From: Shewanella sp. CG12_big_fil_rev_8_21_14_0_65_47_15 | Lineage (GTDB): Bacteria; Pseudomonadota; Gammaproteobacteria; Enterobacterales; Shewanellaceae | DNA: 43,462 bases | Reading direction: 5' to 3' | NCBI RefSeq assembly: GCF_002783505.1 | Contig: NZ_PFGL01000030.1 | Coordinates: 1 to 43,462, forward strand | In this document: one piece after another, positions 1 through 9,354 of the stretch | How the letters are laid out: each line of letters begins with the position of its first letter | Position numbering within the stretch: the stretch's first letter is position 1 | Made by a program: the position numbers and the translations under genes | Notes under the pieces: generated by a model | Database searches by the model: none | What the model was told of the DNA's origin: nothing | Seen by the model: the letters and a program-made list of their open reading frames with translations, nothing else

Positions 1-18
1 AGGCTATGAATTGGCACA

Positions 19-49
19 GTCTCTTGAGTACGAAATGTGATCAAGAGAC
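19..49. repeat. Hairpin downstream of deaD
   Basis: A perfect 9-bp inverted repeat (GTCTCTTGA / TCAAGAGAC) encloses a 13-nt loop, just beyond the 3' end of the minus-strand deaD gene. No clean U-tract follows it in the deaD direction, so it may be a 3'-end-protecting hairpin, part of a terminator region, or a repeat. Its function is not established. Confidence 0.4.
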
Positions 50-98
50 AGGCCTAGGCTCCTTTTTTAGTCTCTAGCCTAAGCTAGATAAGATCAGA

Positions 99-1997
99 TT
101 ACTCTTCACGTGGTTTACGTGGCTTACGCTCACCGGCAGGTTTGTCTGCGCGAGGTTTGCGATCGGCAAATGGCTTGTCACCAGAGGCAGCGCGAGGCTT
201 ACGATCACCAGCAGGGCGGTCGCCACGTGGTTTACGGTCACCCGATGGACGCTCTGAACGTGCACCACGGCCTGAGTCGACAAATACTTGATCGCCAGCT
301 TCGCGGATGTTCAATGGCTTACCACAAACACGGACTTTCTTTAGGTGCTGTAACACGTCTTTTGGCATGCCATCTGGCAGATCCACAGTGGTTACTGCAT
401 CGTAAAGTTGGATCGCACCGATATAACGGCTGTCGATGTTGGCTTCGTTCGCGATAGCGCCAACGATATTACCCACACCCACACCATTCTCACGGCCTAC
501 GTCGATAACATAACGGCACATTTTTAAGTCTGGATTATCTTTCAATGCTTCGGCAGAACCTAAACTGGCTGGCATTGGGCGCGGTTCGCGGCTACGACGC
601 TCACCACGTTCGCCACGATCACTTCCGCGTTCGCTACGCTCAGAGGCGCCACGCTCACTGCGTTCATCACGGGCACGTTCTTGGATCGCAGGCAATTGCA
701 GTGGACGCTCTTGCTGAACTTGCTGCAGTAAGGCTGCGGCCAGAAGATCGGTATCGACTTCTAACTGTTGGCATAATTGCGCCACAGCATCTTTCATAAA
801 GTCCAGATCAGTGTTCATGGTTTCAGCCAATTGCTCACCTAAGCGTGACAGACGACGTTCTGCAACAGTCTCTGGGCTTGGGATCTTCATTGGTGAAATG
901 CGGCTGTTGGTTGAGCGCTCGATCGTGCGCAGCATGCGCATTTCACGGCTAGTCACAAACAGAATTGCCATACCAGTACGACCGGCGCGGCCAGTACGGC
1001 CAATACGGTGAACATAGGCTTCGGCATCATACGGAATGTCGTAGTTCACAACGTGACCGATACGCTCAACATCAAGACCACGGGCGGCAACGTCGGTGGC
1101 GATCAGAATATCTAACTTGCCACGTTTGAGTTGGTCAACGGCACGCTCACGGGCTTGCTGGTTCATATCACCGTGCAGTGGTGATGATGCATAGCCGCGG
1201 GCTTCGAGCTTCTCGGCTAATTCAACACATGAGTTACGTGTACGCACGAAAATGATAATACCTTCAGTATTTTCAACTTCTAACACGCGAACTAGGGCTT
1301 CTAATTTATTGTGTTGTGATACTTGTACGAAACGCTGCTCGATTGACTCGACCGTCGTTTGGCTAGACTCGATACGCACATGCACAGGGCTACGTAAATG
1401 CTGGTTAGCAACACGTTTAATTTGCTCCGGCATAGTGGCGGAGAATAACGCCAGTTGGCGCTCGCTTGGCGTGTGCTCAAGGATCCATTCGATATCGTCG
1501 ATGAAGCCCATTTTCAGCATTTCATCGGCTTCATCGAGCACGAGTGCTTTTAATGAGTCGAGTTTCAAGGTGCCGCGACGCATATGGTCCATTACACGAC
1601 CTGGCGTACCCACGATAACCTGTGGGCCACGTTTCAGGGCATTCAACTGTTGTTGCATGCTTTGACCGCCATAAATTGGCAGTACGTGGAAATTCTTCAT
1701 AAATTTGGCATAGCTACTGAATGCTTCAGCAACCTGGACCGCTAATTCACGCGTTGGCGCTAATACTAAAATTTGCGGTGTGGTTTGGCTGGTGACTTTG
1801 TTTAGTAGCGGCAGCGCGAAGGCGCCAGTTTTACCTGTACCTGTTTGCGCTTGGCCTAAAATATCTTTGCCAGCCATAAGTGGATCGATACTGGCTGATT
1901 GGATCGGCGTCGGTTTTTCATAACCTAGCTCGTCAAGAGCACGCAACAAATTCTCGGATAGGCCGAGTTCACGGAAAGTTCTTTCATCGGATGACAT
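99..1997 (-). CDS. deaD: DEAD-box ATP-dependent RNA helicase DeaD/CsdA
   Basis: A 632-residue RNA helicase of the CsdA type, which unwinds RNA duplexes in ribosome assembly and mRNA decay, particularly in the cold. Helicase motifs are in order: Q-motif near residue 30, Walker A AQTGTGKT (50-57), DEAD (155-158), SAT (186-188) and HRIGRTGR (330-337). A DbpA-type RNA-binding domain follows at about 490-560. The tail from about 575 is rich in repeated R/K-P-R and G-D-R/K units, and there is an Arg/Glu/Ser-rich stretch near 455-475. The length matches the family (about 630). It is a single gene. A candidate sigma70 promoter about 90 bp upstream would give a leader of roughly 80 nt. Identification is secure. 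Confidence 0.96.
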   Translation of the reverse strand: MSSDERTFRELGLSENLLRALDELGYEKPTPIQSASIDPLMAGKDILGQAQTGTGKTGAFALPLLNKVTSQTTPQILVLAPTRELAVQVAEAFSSYAKFMKNFHVLPIYGGQSMQQQLNALKRGPQVIVGTPGRVMDHMRRGTLKLDSLKALVLDEADEMLKMGFIDDIEWILEHTPSERQLALFSATMPEQIKRVANQHLRSPVHVRIESSQTTVESIEQRFVQVSQHNKLEALVRVLEVENTEGIIIFVRTRNSCVELAEKLEARGYASSPLHGDMNQQARERAVDQLKRGKLDILIATDVAARGLDVERIGHVVNYDIPYDAEAYVHRIGRTGRAGRTGMAILFVTSREMRMLRTIERSTNSRISPMKIPSPETVAERRLSRLGEQLAETMNTDLDFMKDAVAQLCQQLEVDTDLLAAALLQQVQQERPLQLPAIQERARDERSERGASERSERGSDRGERGERRSREPRPMPASLGSAEALKDNPDLKMCRYVIDVGRENGVGVGNIVGAIANEANIDSRYIGAIQLYDAVTTVDLPDGMPKDVLQHLKKVRVCGKPLNIREAGDQVFVDSGRGARSERPSGDRKPRGDRPAGDRKPRAASGDKPFADRKPRADKPAGERKPRKPREE

Positions 1998-2086
1998 TGA
2001 GTTGTAGCCTTGTGGATGCGCGCGGATTGGCGCTTAAGTTTCACAGACAGAAAATCAACCCCGTGTCGATTTCCCGCGAACGACGG

Positions 2087-2116
2087 ATTATAGCAGCATA
2101 TAAGCCGCTTTACCAA
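2087..2116 (-). promoter_or_regulatory. Candidate sigma70 promoter of deaD
   Basis: On the minus strand, TTGGTA (2111-2116) and a consensus TATAAT (2087-2092) are separated by 18 bp. This would start transcription near 2080, giving about 80 nt of leader before deaD. The call is from motif inspection only. Confidence 0.5.
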
Positions 2117-2188
2117 TCTGGATATGGATAAATCCATAGTTTTAGGTATATTTTTCGCAAAAACTGAGCAAGAAACGCGCCACTTCGG

Positions 2189-3247
2189 CTAATTTTTCAA
2201 AAAGTTGCCATTTAATCGCATTAATTCAAAGGCCGATTCAGTCACCGCCGCGAGAAACATAAAGTCCACTGTGTCGGCGGTATCTTGGGGTGTGTGGTAT
2301 TGCGGATGGGTGGGGACACCAAAATACAACCAAGGGATGTTTGCCTTGTGGAAGGGGTAATGATCCGAGGCTCTTAACCAATCGGTATTTTGGATACTAC
2401 GGCCCACAGGCCTTGGGTGACTGAGCTTTATACACAGTTGATTGTGTGCATTGAGTTGCGGTTTAAACGCTTGAAATTGATTGAAGTTACGGCTGCCCTC
2501 GAGGTAAATACCATAGGGGCGTCCGGGGTGGCTTACCATATCCAAATTGAGCATCAATTGAATATTGGCCTCGGGCATGCGTGTTTTCAACTGTTCCACT
2601 AGGGCGATGCTGCCATAGAGCCCCGGTTCCTCTGCGTCCGTTGCTACAAACATCAGATTGATATTGGGCAGGGTGATAGTTGCATCCTTTGCTTGTTGCG
2701 TTAACTGTGCCTGCCAATACTGGGCGATGGCGAGCATAGCGGCGACCCCAGAGGCATTATCATCGGCGCCGTGGTAAATCTTGCCGCCACTTATCCCTAA
2801 ATGATCATAGTGGGCCACGATAATTCGCCATACATTAGTGGGGCTCTGGGCGGGGGCGATGGCCACCATATTCGCCCCGGTTTCCCGAGTGAATAGCGTG
2901 TGGTATTCGAAGGGGATTTCAAAGCGTTCCCCCCAAGGGATGAGGCCTAGGTCTTTAAATTGTTGATCGAGATAGTCGCGGCTTTTGGCTGCACCTTGGC
3001 TTTGGGTCCTGCGGCCTTCAAACTCATCGGAGCTTAGTACCCTCACGGTTTGTTCCAATGCCACAGGATTGGCCCAGTGTAGGCGAATATCATGGCGTGA
3101 ACAGGATTCAGGGGGGCGGGTGGCGCAGCCATTTAGGCTGGCAAAGAAAACAGTCAACAAGCCTATCGCCCAGAGTAGGCTAGGCTCAACACGCAAGGTG
3201 GGTGCGCGCAGACAAGGGAATGTGAAGGCTAGTGCCAGTTTATCCAT
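2189..3247 (-). CDS. M28-family metallopeptidase, predicted lipoprotein
   Basis: A 352-residue predicted zinc aminopeptidase of family M28, anchored in the envelope. The start used here (3247) has AAGGATAAGG directly upstream and gives a lipoprotein signal whose lipobox ends LNGC (Cys41). A longer reading frame reaches 3436, but its extra 63 codons lie over dispersed-repeat DNA and are unlikely to be translated. M28 metal-site motifs are present in order: VAHYDH, GADDNASG, an ATDAEEPG acidic pair, NLDM, and a late His in QYHTPQDTAD. The substrate is not predictable; peptides from the periplasm or growth medium are typical for the family. It stands alone between deaD and uvrA. Confidence 0.88.
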   Translation of the reverse strand: MDKLALAFTFPCLRAPTLRVEPSLLWAIGLLTVFFASLNGCATRPPESCSRHDIRLHWANPVALEQTVRVLSSDEFEGRRTQSQGAAKSRDYLDQQFKDLGLIPWGERFEIPFEYHTLFTRETGANMVAIAPAQSPTNVWRIIVAHYDHLGISGGKIYHGADDNASGVAAMLAIAQYWQAQLTQQAKDATITLPNINLMFVATDAEEPGLYGSIALVEQLKTRMPEANIQLMLNLDMVSHPGRPYGIYLEGSRNFNQFQAFKPQLNAHNQLCIKLSHPRPVGRSIQNTDWLRASDHYPFHKANIPWLYFGVPTHPQYHTPQDTADTVDFMFLAAVTESAFELMRLNGNFLKN

Positions 3248-3396
3248 CCTTATCCTTATCGATGTTGAATTAACGCCCTGAGGGATCCCTGTACTTACTA
3301 TAATAGTTCCTAATAATGCGACACCGCAGGATATCGCATGCAGGCACGCCATTAACTCGTCCCTGAGGGCTCCACCGTGCCAAATGCATCCATACA

Positions 3397-3465
3397 CAAA
3401 AGCCAGTTCGCCCTCCATGGCTCTCGTTCGCAGCATATCGCTATGCGATGCTCACCATGGCGCAG
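3397..3465. repeat. Dispersed repeat, partial copy
   Basis: The segment containing GCCAGTTCGCC, then GGCTCTCGTTCG, a short palindrome-like stretch and CTCACC also occurs at about 11925-11985. The blocks match between the copies and the short spacers vary. The 297 bp between the M28 gene and uvrA contain nothing else I can assign. Confidence 0.55.
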
Positions 3466-3544
3466 AGGGCCTGCTTATCGATACCCTGCTTGCCCTATAA
3501 AGTGATCTACAATTCGAGACAGCTATTTGAGATGCATCGCATGT

Positions 3545-6415
3545 TTACTGCTTGGCTGTGCTTGCAAGCTGGGCATCTCGCTCCAGTAGCGGCTTTAGGA
3601 AACGCGCCGTGTGGGAGCTTGGATGTTGGGCAACCTCTTCGGGTGTGCCTGTGGCTAAAATCATCCCGCCGCCACCGCCACCCTCTGGGCCGAGGTCGAT
3701 AATCCAGTCTGCAGTTTTGATCACATCCAGATTATGCTCAATCACCACTATAGTATTGCCGTGGGATTTAAGGCGATGTAATACGTCGAGCAGCAGTTGA
3801 ATATCGGCAAAGTGTAAGCCCGTTGTCGGTTCATCCAGAATATATAAGGTTTTACCTGTATCTCGTTTGGAAAGCTCCTTGGCGAGTTTGACCCTTTGGG
3901 CCTCACCGCCCGACAGTGTGGTCGCGCTTTGGCCTAAGCGTACATAGGATAAGCCGACATCCATCAGGGTTTGCAGTTTACGGGCAATGGCAGGCACGGC
4001 ATCGAAAAATTCCCGTGCATCTTCAATCGTCATCTGCAGCACTTCGTGGATGTTTTTACCTTTATAGCGGACTTCTAAGGTTTCGCGGTTATAGCGTTTG
4101 CCCTTACAGGCATCGCAGGGCACATACACATCGGGGAGGAAGTGCATTTCAACCTTGATTAAGCCATCGCCTTGGCAGGCCTCACAGCGGCCACCTTTGA
4201 CGTTAAAGGAAAAACGGCCGACCTGATAACCGCGGGTACGCGACTCTTGGGTTCCGGCAAAAATCTCACGGATCGGGGTGAAGATGCCCGTATAAGTAGC
4301 AGGGTTCGAACGCGGCGTTCGGCCAATCGGGCTTTGGTCGATATCGACGACTTTATCGCACTGATCCATACCGACAATGCGGTCATAAGGGGAGGGTTCA
4401 TCTACAGTCGCGCCGTTTAATTCCCTGTGGGCAATTTTAAAGAAGGTGTCGTTGATTAGCGTCGATTTACCCGAGCCTGACACACCTGTTACGCAGGTGA
4501 ATAGGCCAATGGGAATGGTTAAATCCACATTGCGCAGGTTATTGCCACGGGCGCCAAAGAGTTCGATCACTTGGCTAGCATCGAAGGGGGTACGGGGACT
4601 ATCAATGTGAATATTGAGCTTACCGGAAATATATTGTCCTGTGACTGACGCTTCGCAGGCGATAATTTTTCCAATCGGGCCGTCACAAATCACCTCACCA
4701 CCATGCACACCGGCGCCGGGGCCGATATCGATCACATGGTCTGCCATGCGGATCGCATCCTCATCGTGCTCCACCACAATCACAGTGTTACCTAAATCCC
4801 GCAGGTGGATCAGGGTTTGCAGCAGACGCTCGTTATCCCTTTGGTGCAGACCGATGGAAGGTTCATCGAGGACATACATCACGCCGACTAATCCCGCGCC
4901 AATTTGGCTGGCGAGGCGAATACGCTGGGCTTCACCGCCCGAAAGGGTTTCGGCGGAGCGTGACAGGCTTAAATAATTGAGCCCGACATTGACCAGGAAC
5001 CCTAAACGGTCGCGGACTTCCTTAAGGATTTTCTCGGCAATTTGCGCCTTTTGGCCGCTAAATTCGAGCTTATCGAAATAGTCTAGGGCCTCACCAATCG
5101 ACCAAGTGGTTAACTTAGGTAGGTTAAGGTCACCAATAAACACATGGCGCGCTTCTTCTCGCAGACGCGAACCGCCACAGCTTTGACAGGCTTGGGTATT
5201 GATAAACTTGGCTAATTCATCCCGAACCGAGTTGCTTTCGGTCTCGCGGTAGCGCCGGTCCATATTGTTGAGAATGCCTTCGAAGGGGTGATTACGCACC
5301 ACCACATCGCCGCGGTCATTCATATATTTAAAGGCAATGCTGTCTTTCCCCGAGCCGTAGAGTACGATTTTGCGCACCTTATCGCTCAGTTGTTCGTAGG
5401 GGACTTCGACGTCGAACTTATAGTGCTCGGCGAGGGAGCTTAACATCTGAAAGTAATAGAAGTTACGTCTATCCCAGCCGCGAATCGCACCGCCCGCCAG
5501 TGACAGTTCCGTGTTGGTGATGACACGTTCCGGGTCGAAAAATTGTTGTACCCCTAAGCCGTCACAGGTTGGGCAGGCGCCCGCGGGATTATTAAAGGAG
5601 AAAATCCGTGGCTCGAGTTCCGCCATAGAATAACCGCAGTGGGGGCAGGCAAAGTTGGCGGAGAAGATAAGCTCCTCTGGCTTAGCGCCATTTTCTGCGT
5701 CGTCCATACTGGCGACGACCGCGATCCCGCCGGAAAGCTCTAGTGCGGTTTCAAAGGATTCGGCGAGGCGCTGTGCAATATCGTCGCGTACTTTAAAGCG
5801 ATCGACCACGACTTCTATCGTGTGTTTTACGTGTAGATCTAAGGTCGGTGGATCGGTTAAATCGCACACTTCACCGTCGATACGGGCGCGGATATAGCCC
5901 TGTGCGGCTAAACCTTCGAGCAATTTAACGTGCTCACCCTTGCGACCATTGACGACCGGAGCCAATAGCATCAAACGGCTGTCTTGGGGCATCTCGAGTA
6001 CTTTGTCCACCATCTGGCTGACGGTCTGTGCCGCCAGCGGTTGGCCGTGGGTAGGGCAACGCGGCTCACCCACGCGGGCAAACAGCAAGCGCAGGTAGTC
6101 GTAGATTTCGGTAATAGTGCCCACGGTCGAACGTGGGTTATGGGAGGTGGATTTTTGTTCGATGGAGATAGCGGGGCTTAAGCCTTCGATATGGTCTACA
6201 TCGGGCTTTTCCATCAAACTTAAAAACTGGCGAGCATAGGCTGACAGGGACTCGACGTAACGTCGCTGGCCCTCGGCATATAAAGTATCGAAAGCGAGGG
6301 AGGATTTGCCAGATCCCGATAAGCCCGTGATGACAATCAGTTTATCCCTAGGGATAGTCAGGTTGATATTCTTGAGATTGTGGGTGCGTGCGCCGCGTAT
6401 TTCAATCTTATCCAT
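3545..6415 (-). CDS. uvrA: Excinuclease ABC subunit A
   Basis: A 956-residue damage-recognition ATPase of nucleotide excision repair, acting with UvrB to load onto lesions. Two ABC ATPase units are visible: Walker [10 protein letters not shown] near residue 35 and GVSGSGKST in the second half, each with its LSGGEAQR signature. The zinc-binding CPHCG...CPTC and CEAC...CDAC clusters are also present. Length is close to that of E. coli UvrA (940). A glycine-rich PEGGGGGG stretch lies near the C terminus. It is divergent from the MFS gene across a 414-bp gap, the familiar uvrA/ssb neighbourhood. I could not find a convincing LexA box. Confidence 0.97.
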   Translation of the reverse strand: MDKIEIRGARTHNLKNINLTIPRDKLIVITGLSGSGKSSLAFDTLYAEGQRRYVESLSAYARQFLSLMEKPDVDHIEGLSPAISIEQKSTSHNPRSTVGTITEIYDYLRLLFARVGEPRCPTHGQPLAAQTVSQMVDKVLEMPQDSRLMLLAPVVNGRKGEHVKLLEGLAAQGYIRARIDGEVCDLTDPPTLDLHVKHTIEVVVDRFKVRDDIAQRLAESFETALELSGGIAVVASMDDAENGAKPEELIFSANFACPHCGYSMAELEPRIFSFNNPAGACPTCDGLGVQQFFDPERVITNTELSLAGGAIRGWDRRNFYYFQMLSSLAEHYKFDVEVPYEQLSDKVRKIVLYGSGKDSIAFKYMNDRGDVVVRNHPFEGILNNMDRRYRETESNSVRDELAKFINTQACQSCGGSRLREEARHVFIGDLNLPKLTTWSIGEALDYFDKLEFSGQKAQIAEKILKEVRDRLGFLVNVGLNYLSLSRSAETLSGGEAQRIRLASQIGAGLVGVMYVLDEPSIGLHQRDNERLLQTLIHLRDLGNTVIVVEHDEDAIRMADHVIDIGPGAGVHGGEVICDGPIGKIIACEASVTGQYISGKLNIHIDSPRTPFDASQVIELFGARGNNLRNVDLTIPIGLFTCVTGVSGSGKSTLINDTFFKIAHRELNGATVDEPSPYDRIVGMDQCDKVVDIDQSPIGRTPRSNPATYTGIFTPIREIFAGTQESRTRGYQVGRFSFNVKGGRCEACQGDGLIKVEMHFLPDVYVPCDACKGKRYNRETLEVRYKGKNIHEVLQMTIEDAREFFDAVPAIARKLQTLMDVGLSYVRLGQSATTLSGGEAQRVKLAKELSKRDTGKTLYILDEPTTGLHFADIQLLLDVLHRLKSHGNTIVVIEHNLDVIKTADWIIDLGPEGGGGGGMILATGTPEEVAQHPSSHTARFLKPLLERDAQLASTAKQ

Positions 6416-6829
6416 CTATCGCTCTAATGCCATATGCTTAAAAAAAATGAGCATAAGTATCGCACAGTTCCGCCGTTGAGTTTAGTGGATTCTGTGATCG
6501 GTACCCATCCTAGGGCTGGCACTGGCTTTAAGTCTGCCTGCTTGGCGGGATGTTGCGGGCTGAATGGATTAACTAAGATTAATACCCTTGTTGCGTACTG
6601 ACTCACAGGACAAATCTGAACACTCTAGTAGACTCCCTTCCCGTGCCTGAGCCTTATACCGGCCTGAAAAATAAAGAGGTTAACCCGAGCACGGTCAATA
6701 TAGGTCCGTTATAATCGGCACAAAAGTTAACTGTGCAGGCAGTGGCTTAGGCCGCTATTTCCTTTTGAGCAAATCCTTTTGGGTGTGGTAACATGCGCCC
6801 CTTAAAAGACTTCAATCCAGGGCAAAATC
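6416..6829. other. Divergent intergenic region uvrA / MFS
   Basis: A 414-bp gap that must carry promoters for both neighbours. A consensus TATAAT lies at 6710-6715 (+) without a good -35. A better candidate pair is listed at 6765-6794. No gene or repeat was seen here. Confidence 0.5.
6765..6794 (+). promoter_or_regulatory. Candidate promoter of the MFS gene
   Basis: TTGAGC (6765-6770) and TAACAT (6789-6794) are 18 bp apart, with a TGTGG extension before the -10. The element is 36 bp upstream of the MFS start codon. Confidence 0.4.
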
Positions 6830-8197
6830 ATGGGTAACAACGGACTTTCGAGTACTGAGAAAAAAGTCGCGTTTTCTTTAGCCAGTGTATTTGGTTTACG
6901 CATGATGGGCTTGTTTATGATCATGCCCGTCTTTGCACTTTATGGTCAGCACCTCGAAGGCTTCTCGCCTCTGTGGGTCGGGATTGCGATTGGCGCCTAC
7001 GGCCTGACTCAAGCCCTATTGCAGATCCCCATGGGGATGTTATCCGATAAATATGGCCGTAAGCCGATTATCCTCGCTGGCTTAGTGTTGTTTGCCATCG
7101 GTAGCTTGATTGCCGCCTATGCCGAGACAATTTATGGCGTCGTGTTTGGCCGAGCGGTACAAGGCATGGGGGCTATTGCCGCTGCCGTGTTGGCGCTGGC
7201 CGCGGATTTGACCCGCGATGAACAGCGCACTAAGGTCATGGCGATTATCGGCATGTGTATTGGCGGCTCCTTCGCCCTGTCCTTGTTAGTCGGGCCCATA
7301 GTGGCGCAGCATTTAGGGCTAGCGGGGCTGTTTTTTTTAACGGCGGGTCTTGCGCTATTGGGTATGGTGATAGTGCAGTTTTTAGTGCCGAATCCCATTT
7401 CACAGGCGCCTAAGGGGGATACCTTAGCCACGCCCGCTAAGCTCAAGCGTATGTTAACCGACCCTCAGCTTTTTAGATTAGATGCGGGGATCTTTATTCT
7501 GCATTTAGTCCTTACCGCGGTATTTGTGGCACTGCCGTTCGATCTTGTCGATGCGGGTTTAGTCAAAGAAAAACACTGGATGTTGTATTTCCCCGCCTTT
7601 GTGGGCGCATTTTTCCTGATGGTGCCGTTAATTATCATCGGGGTTAAGCGTAAAAATACTAAGGCGATGTTCCAAATTGCCTTGGTGATTATAATAGTGG
7701 CCTTGTTGGCGATGGCCGCATTTTCTAGCAATCTCTGGGTATTGAGTTTTGCCGTGGTGTTGTTCTTCACTGGGTTTAACTATTTAGAAGCCTCACTACC
7801 CAGTTTGATTGCCAAGTTTTGCCCCGTCGGCGAAAAAGGCTCGGCCATGGGCGTGTATTCTACCAGTCAGTTTTTAGGGGCTTTTTGTGGTGGTATGCTC
7901 GGTGGCGGTGCATTCCAGCTGGTGGGGGCGGTCGGGGTATTTATCGTTGCCGTGATCTTAATGTCTATCTGGTTATTCCTGACATTAGGCATGCAAAATC
8001 CTGTGCTGTTAAAGAGTTACACCTTAGAAGCCGAAGTGAAAGACAAGGCACAAGCGCGGGATATGGCGACCCAGCTATCCCAACTGATGGGCGTCGTTGA
8101 AGCCATAGTCGTGCTCGATGAAAAAGTGGCCTACTTAAAGGTTGATGAGCATTTCGATTTAAGAGAAGCTCGAGCTGTGTTAGGCTCTGCTCAATAA
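6830..8197 (+). CDS. MFS transporter, YajR type
   Basis: A 455-residue inner-membrane secondary carrier. It has about 12 predicted membrane helices, and the loop-2/3 MFS signature is seen as GMLSDKYGRKP. A soluble C-terminal domain of about 65 residues follows the last helix (from about 390: EVKDKAQARDMATQL...), resembling the ferredoxin-like YAM domain of YajR. The substrate is unknown; YajR is a proton-driven carrier of unassigned specificity. AGGG lies 8 nt before the ATG. It precedes ssb by 109 bp in the same direction, as in other gammaproteobacteria, but ssb probably also has its own promoter. Confidence 0.88.
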   Translation: MGNNGLSSTEKKVAFSLASVFGLRMMGLFMIMPVFALYGQHLEGFSPLWVGIAIGAYGLTQALLQIPMGMLSDKYGRKPIILAGLVLFAIGSLIAAYAETIYGVVFGRAVQGMGAIAAAVLALAADLTRDEQRTKVMAIIGMCIGGSFALSLLVGPIVAQHLGLAGLFFLTAGLALLGMVIVQFLVPNPISQAPKGDTLATPAKLKRMLTDPQLFRLDAGIFILHLVLTAVFVALPFDLVDAGLVKEKHWMLYFPAFVGAFFLMVPLIIIGVKRKNTKAMFQIALVIIIVALLAMAAFSSNLWVLSFAVVLFFTGFNYLEASLPSLIAKFCPVGEKGSAMGVYSTSQFLGAFCGGMLGGGAFQLVGAVGVFIVAVILMSIWLFLTLGMQNPVLLKSYTLEAEVKDKAQARDMATQLSQLMGVVEAIVVLDEKVAYLKVDEHFDLREARAVLGSAQ

Positions 8198-8306
8198 TAT
8201 GTGGTGTTGCCCTGTAGTATTTGGGGATGAAGATTTTCCTCTATGGCAGCATCTATAAACAACATACTGAATTAATAGATTATTTAAAGAATCGCAGGAG
8301 ATTTCA

Positions 8307-9017
8307 ATGGCCAGTCGTGGTGTTAACAAGGTAATTTTGGTTGGCAATTTGGGACAAGATCCAGAAGTACGTTATATGCCAAACGGTAACGCAGTCGCAA
8401 ACATCACAGTGGCGACCAGCGAATCGTGGAAGGACCAACAGGGTCAACAGCAGGAACGTACTGAATGGCACCGTGTGGTTCTGTTCGGTAAATTAGCTGA
8501 GATTACCGGCGAATATTTACGTAAAGGTTCACAGGTTTACCTCGAAGGTAAATTGCAAACCCGTAAGTGGAAAGATCAAAGCGGTCAAGACCGTTACAGC
8601 ACTGAAGTGGTTATCGACCAAAGCGGTAGCATGCAAATGCTCGGTAGCCGTGGCCAAGGTGGCCAAGCACAAGGCGCGCCAATGGGCGGCGGCATGCCAC
8701 AAAATACTGGTTACCAATCTGCACCACAACAGGCGGCTCCTGCTCAAAGTCAATATGCGCCAGCGCCTCAAGCTGCACCGGCTTACCAAGCGCCAGCTCA
8801 ACAACAATATGCAGCGCCAGCATCTGCCCAGCAAACCTATGGTCAGCAACAGGCGCAGTCTCACGCTCAGCCACAGCAAGGTGGTTATGCACCTAAGCCA
8901 CAGGCTGCACCAGCTTATCAAGCGCCAGCAGCACCGGCCCAGCGTCCAGCACCCCAGCCACAGCAAAACTTCACCCCAGATTTGGATGATGGCTGGGATG
9001 ACGATATCCCGTTCTAG
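8307..9017 (+). CDS. ssb: Single-stranded DNA-binding protein
   Basis: A 236-residue SSB that coats ssDNA in replication, repair and recombination. The N-terminal OB fold (about 1-110) begins [22 protein letters not shown] long Gln/Ala/Pro-rich disordered linker follows, in which the unit APAYQAPA recurs. The acidic C-terminal tip DDDIPF, which recruits partner proteins, is intact. It is longer than E. coli SSB (178 residues) because of the linker. AGGAG is 6 nt before the ATG. Long reverse-strand frames over the linker come from its biased composition and are not genes. Confidence 0.97.
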   Translation: MASRGVNKVILVGNLGQDPEVRYMPNGNAVANITVATSESWKDQQGQQQERTEWHRVVLFGKLAEITGEYLRKGSQVYLEGKLQTRKWKDQSGQDRYSTEVVIDQSGSMQMLGSRGQGGQAQGAPMGGGMPQNTGYQSAPQQAAPAQSQYAPAPQAAPAYQAPAQQQYAAPASAQQTYGQQQAQSHAQPQQGGYAPKPQAAPAYQAPAAPAQRPAPQPQQNFTPDLDDGWDDDIPF

Positions 9018-9076
9018 CGTTATTTTAGATGCGCGTAGTCGGTAAAGTGTAAAGACAGCTATTGTCTAACATTATC

Positions 9077-9110
9077 AAAGCCCTGCAATGATTTGCGGGG
9101 CTTTTGCTTT
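9077..9110 (+). terminator. Rho-independent terminator of ssb
   Basis: The hairpin AAAGCCCTGCAA / TTGCGGGGCTTT, with a short loop, is followed by a T-rich stretch about 60 bp after ssb. Confidence 0.8.
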
Positions 9111-9179
9111 TTGGGAGTAAAAAGAAGTTTGTGGGGCAATCACGAAACCCATTATTGAACACGTCATTTAGGGAAGAAT

Positions 9180-9260
9180 ATGTCTATCAATAATGCACCA
9201 AGCAATTCTCTTAAAGCATTTATTCTGATGACACTGATGCATTTAGGAACAGCAATTTAG
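9180..9260 (+). CDS. Possible 26-residue small protein or gene remnant
   Basis: GGGAAG lies just before an ATG that opens a 26-codon frame ending in a hydrophobic stretch (AFILMTLMHLG). It could be a tiny membrane peptide, or the 5' stub of a lost gene. Nothing in the sequence decides this. The rest of the 337-bp gap holds the ssb terminator and the promoter of the next gene. Confidence 0.2.
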   Translation: MSINNAPSNSLKAFILMTLMHLGTAI

Positions 9261-9287
9261 TCCGAAAACTTGTAGTCCTTCTGTGAT

Positions 9288-9316
9288 TTGTCTCACAATG
9301 CATGGTGTTCTATTAT
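9288..9316 (+). promoter_or_regulatory. Candidate sigma70 promoter of the MORN-type lipoprotein gene
   Basis: TTGTCT (9288-9293) and TATTAT (9311-9316) are separated by exactly 17 bp, about 40 bp upstream of the start codon. Confidence 0.5.
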
Positions 9317-9354
9317 TATCAACTTCCCATAATTGAGGGTTATGAGGGCTATAT

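Noticed and set aside
6416..6829. LexA (SOS) box upstream of uvrA or ssb
   Set aside because: AACTGTGCGATACTTATGCT upstream of uvrA has one good half-site but no CAG in the second. Nothing better was found before uvrA or ssb.
8529..8966. Reverse-strand gene opposite the ssb linker
   Set aside because: The long reverse frames arise from the Gln/Ala/Pro codon bias of the linker and have no ribosome-binding site.
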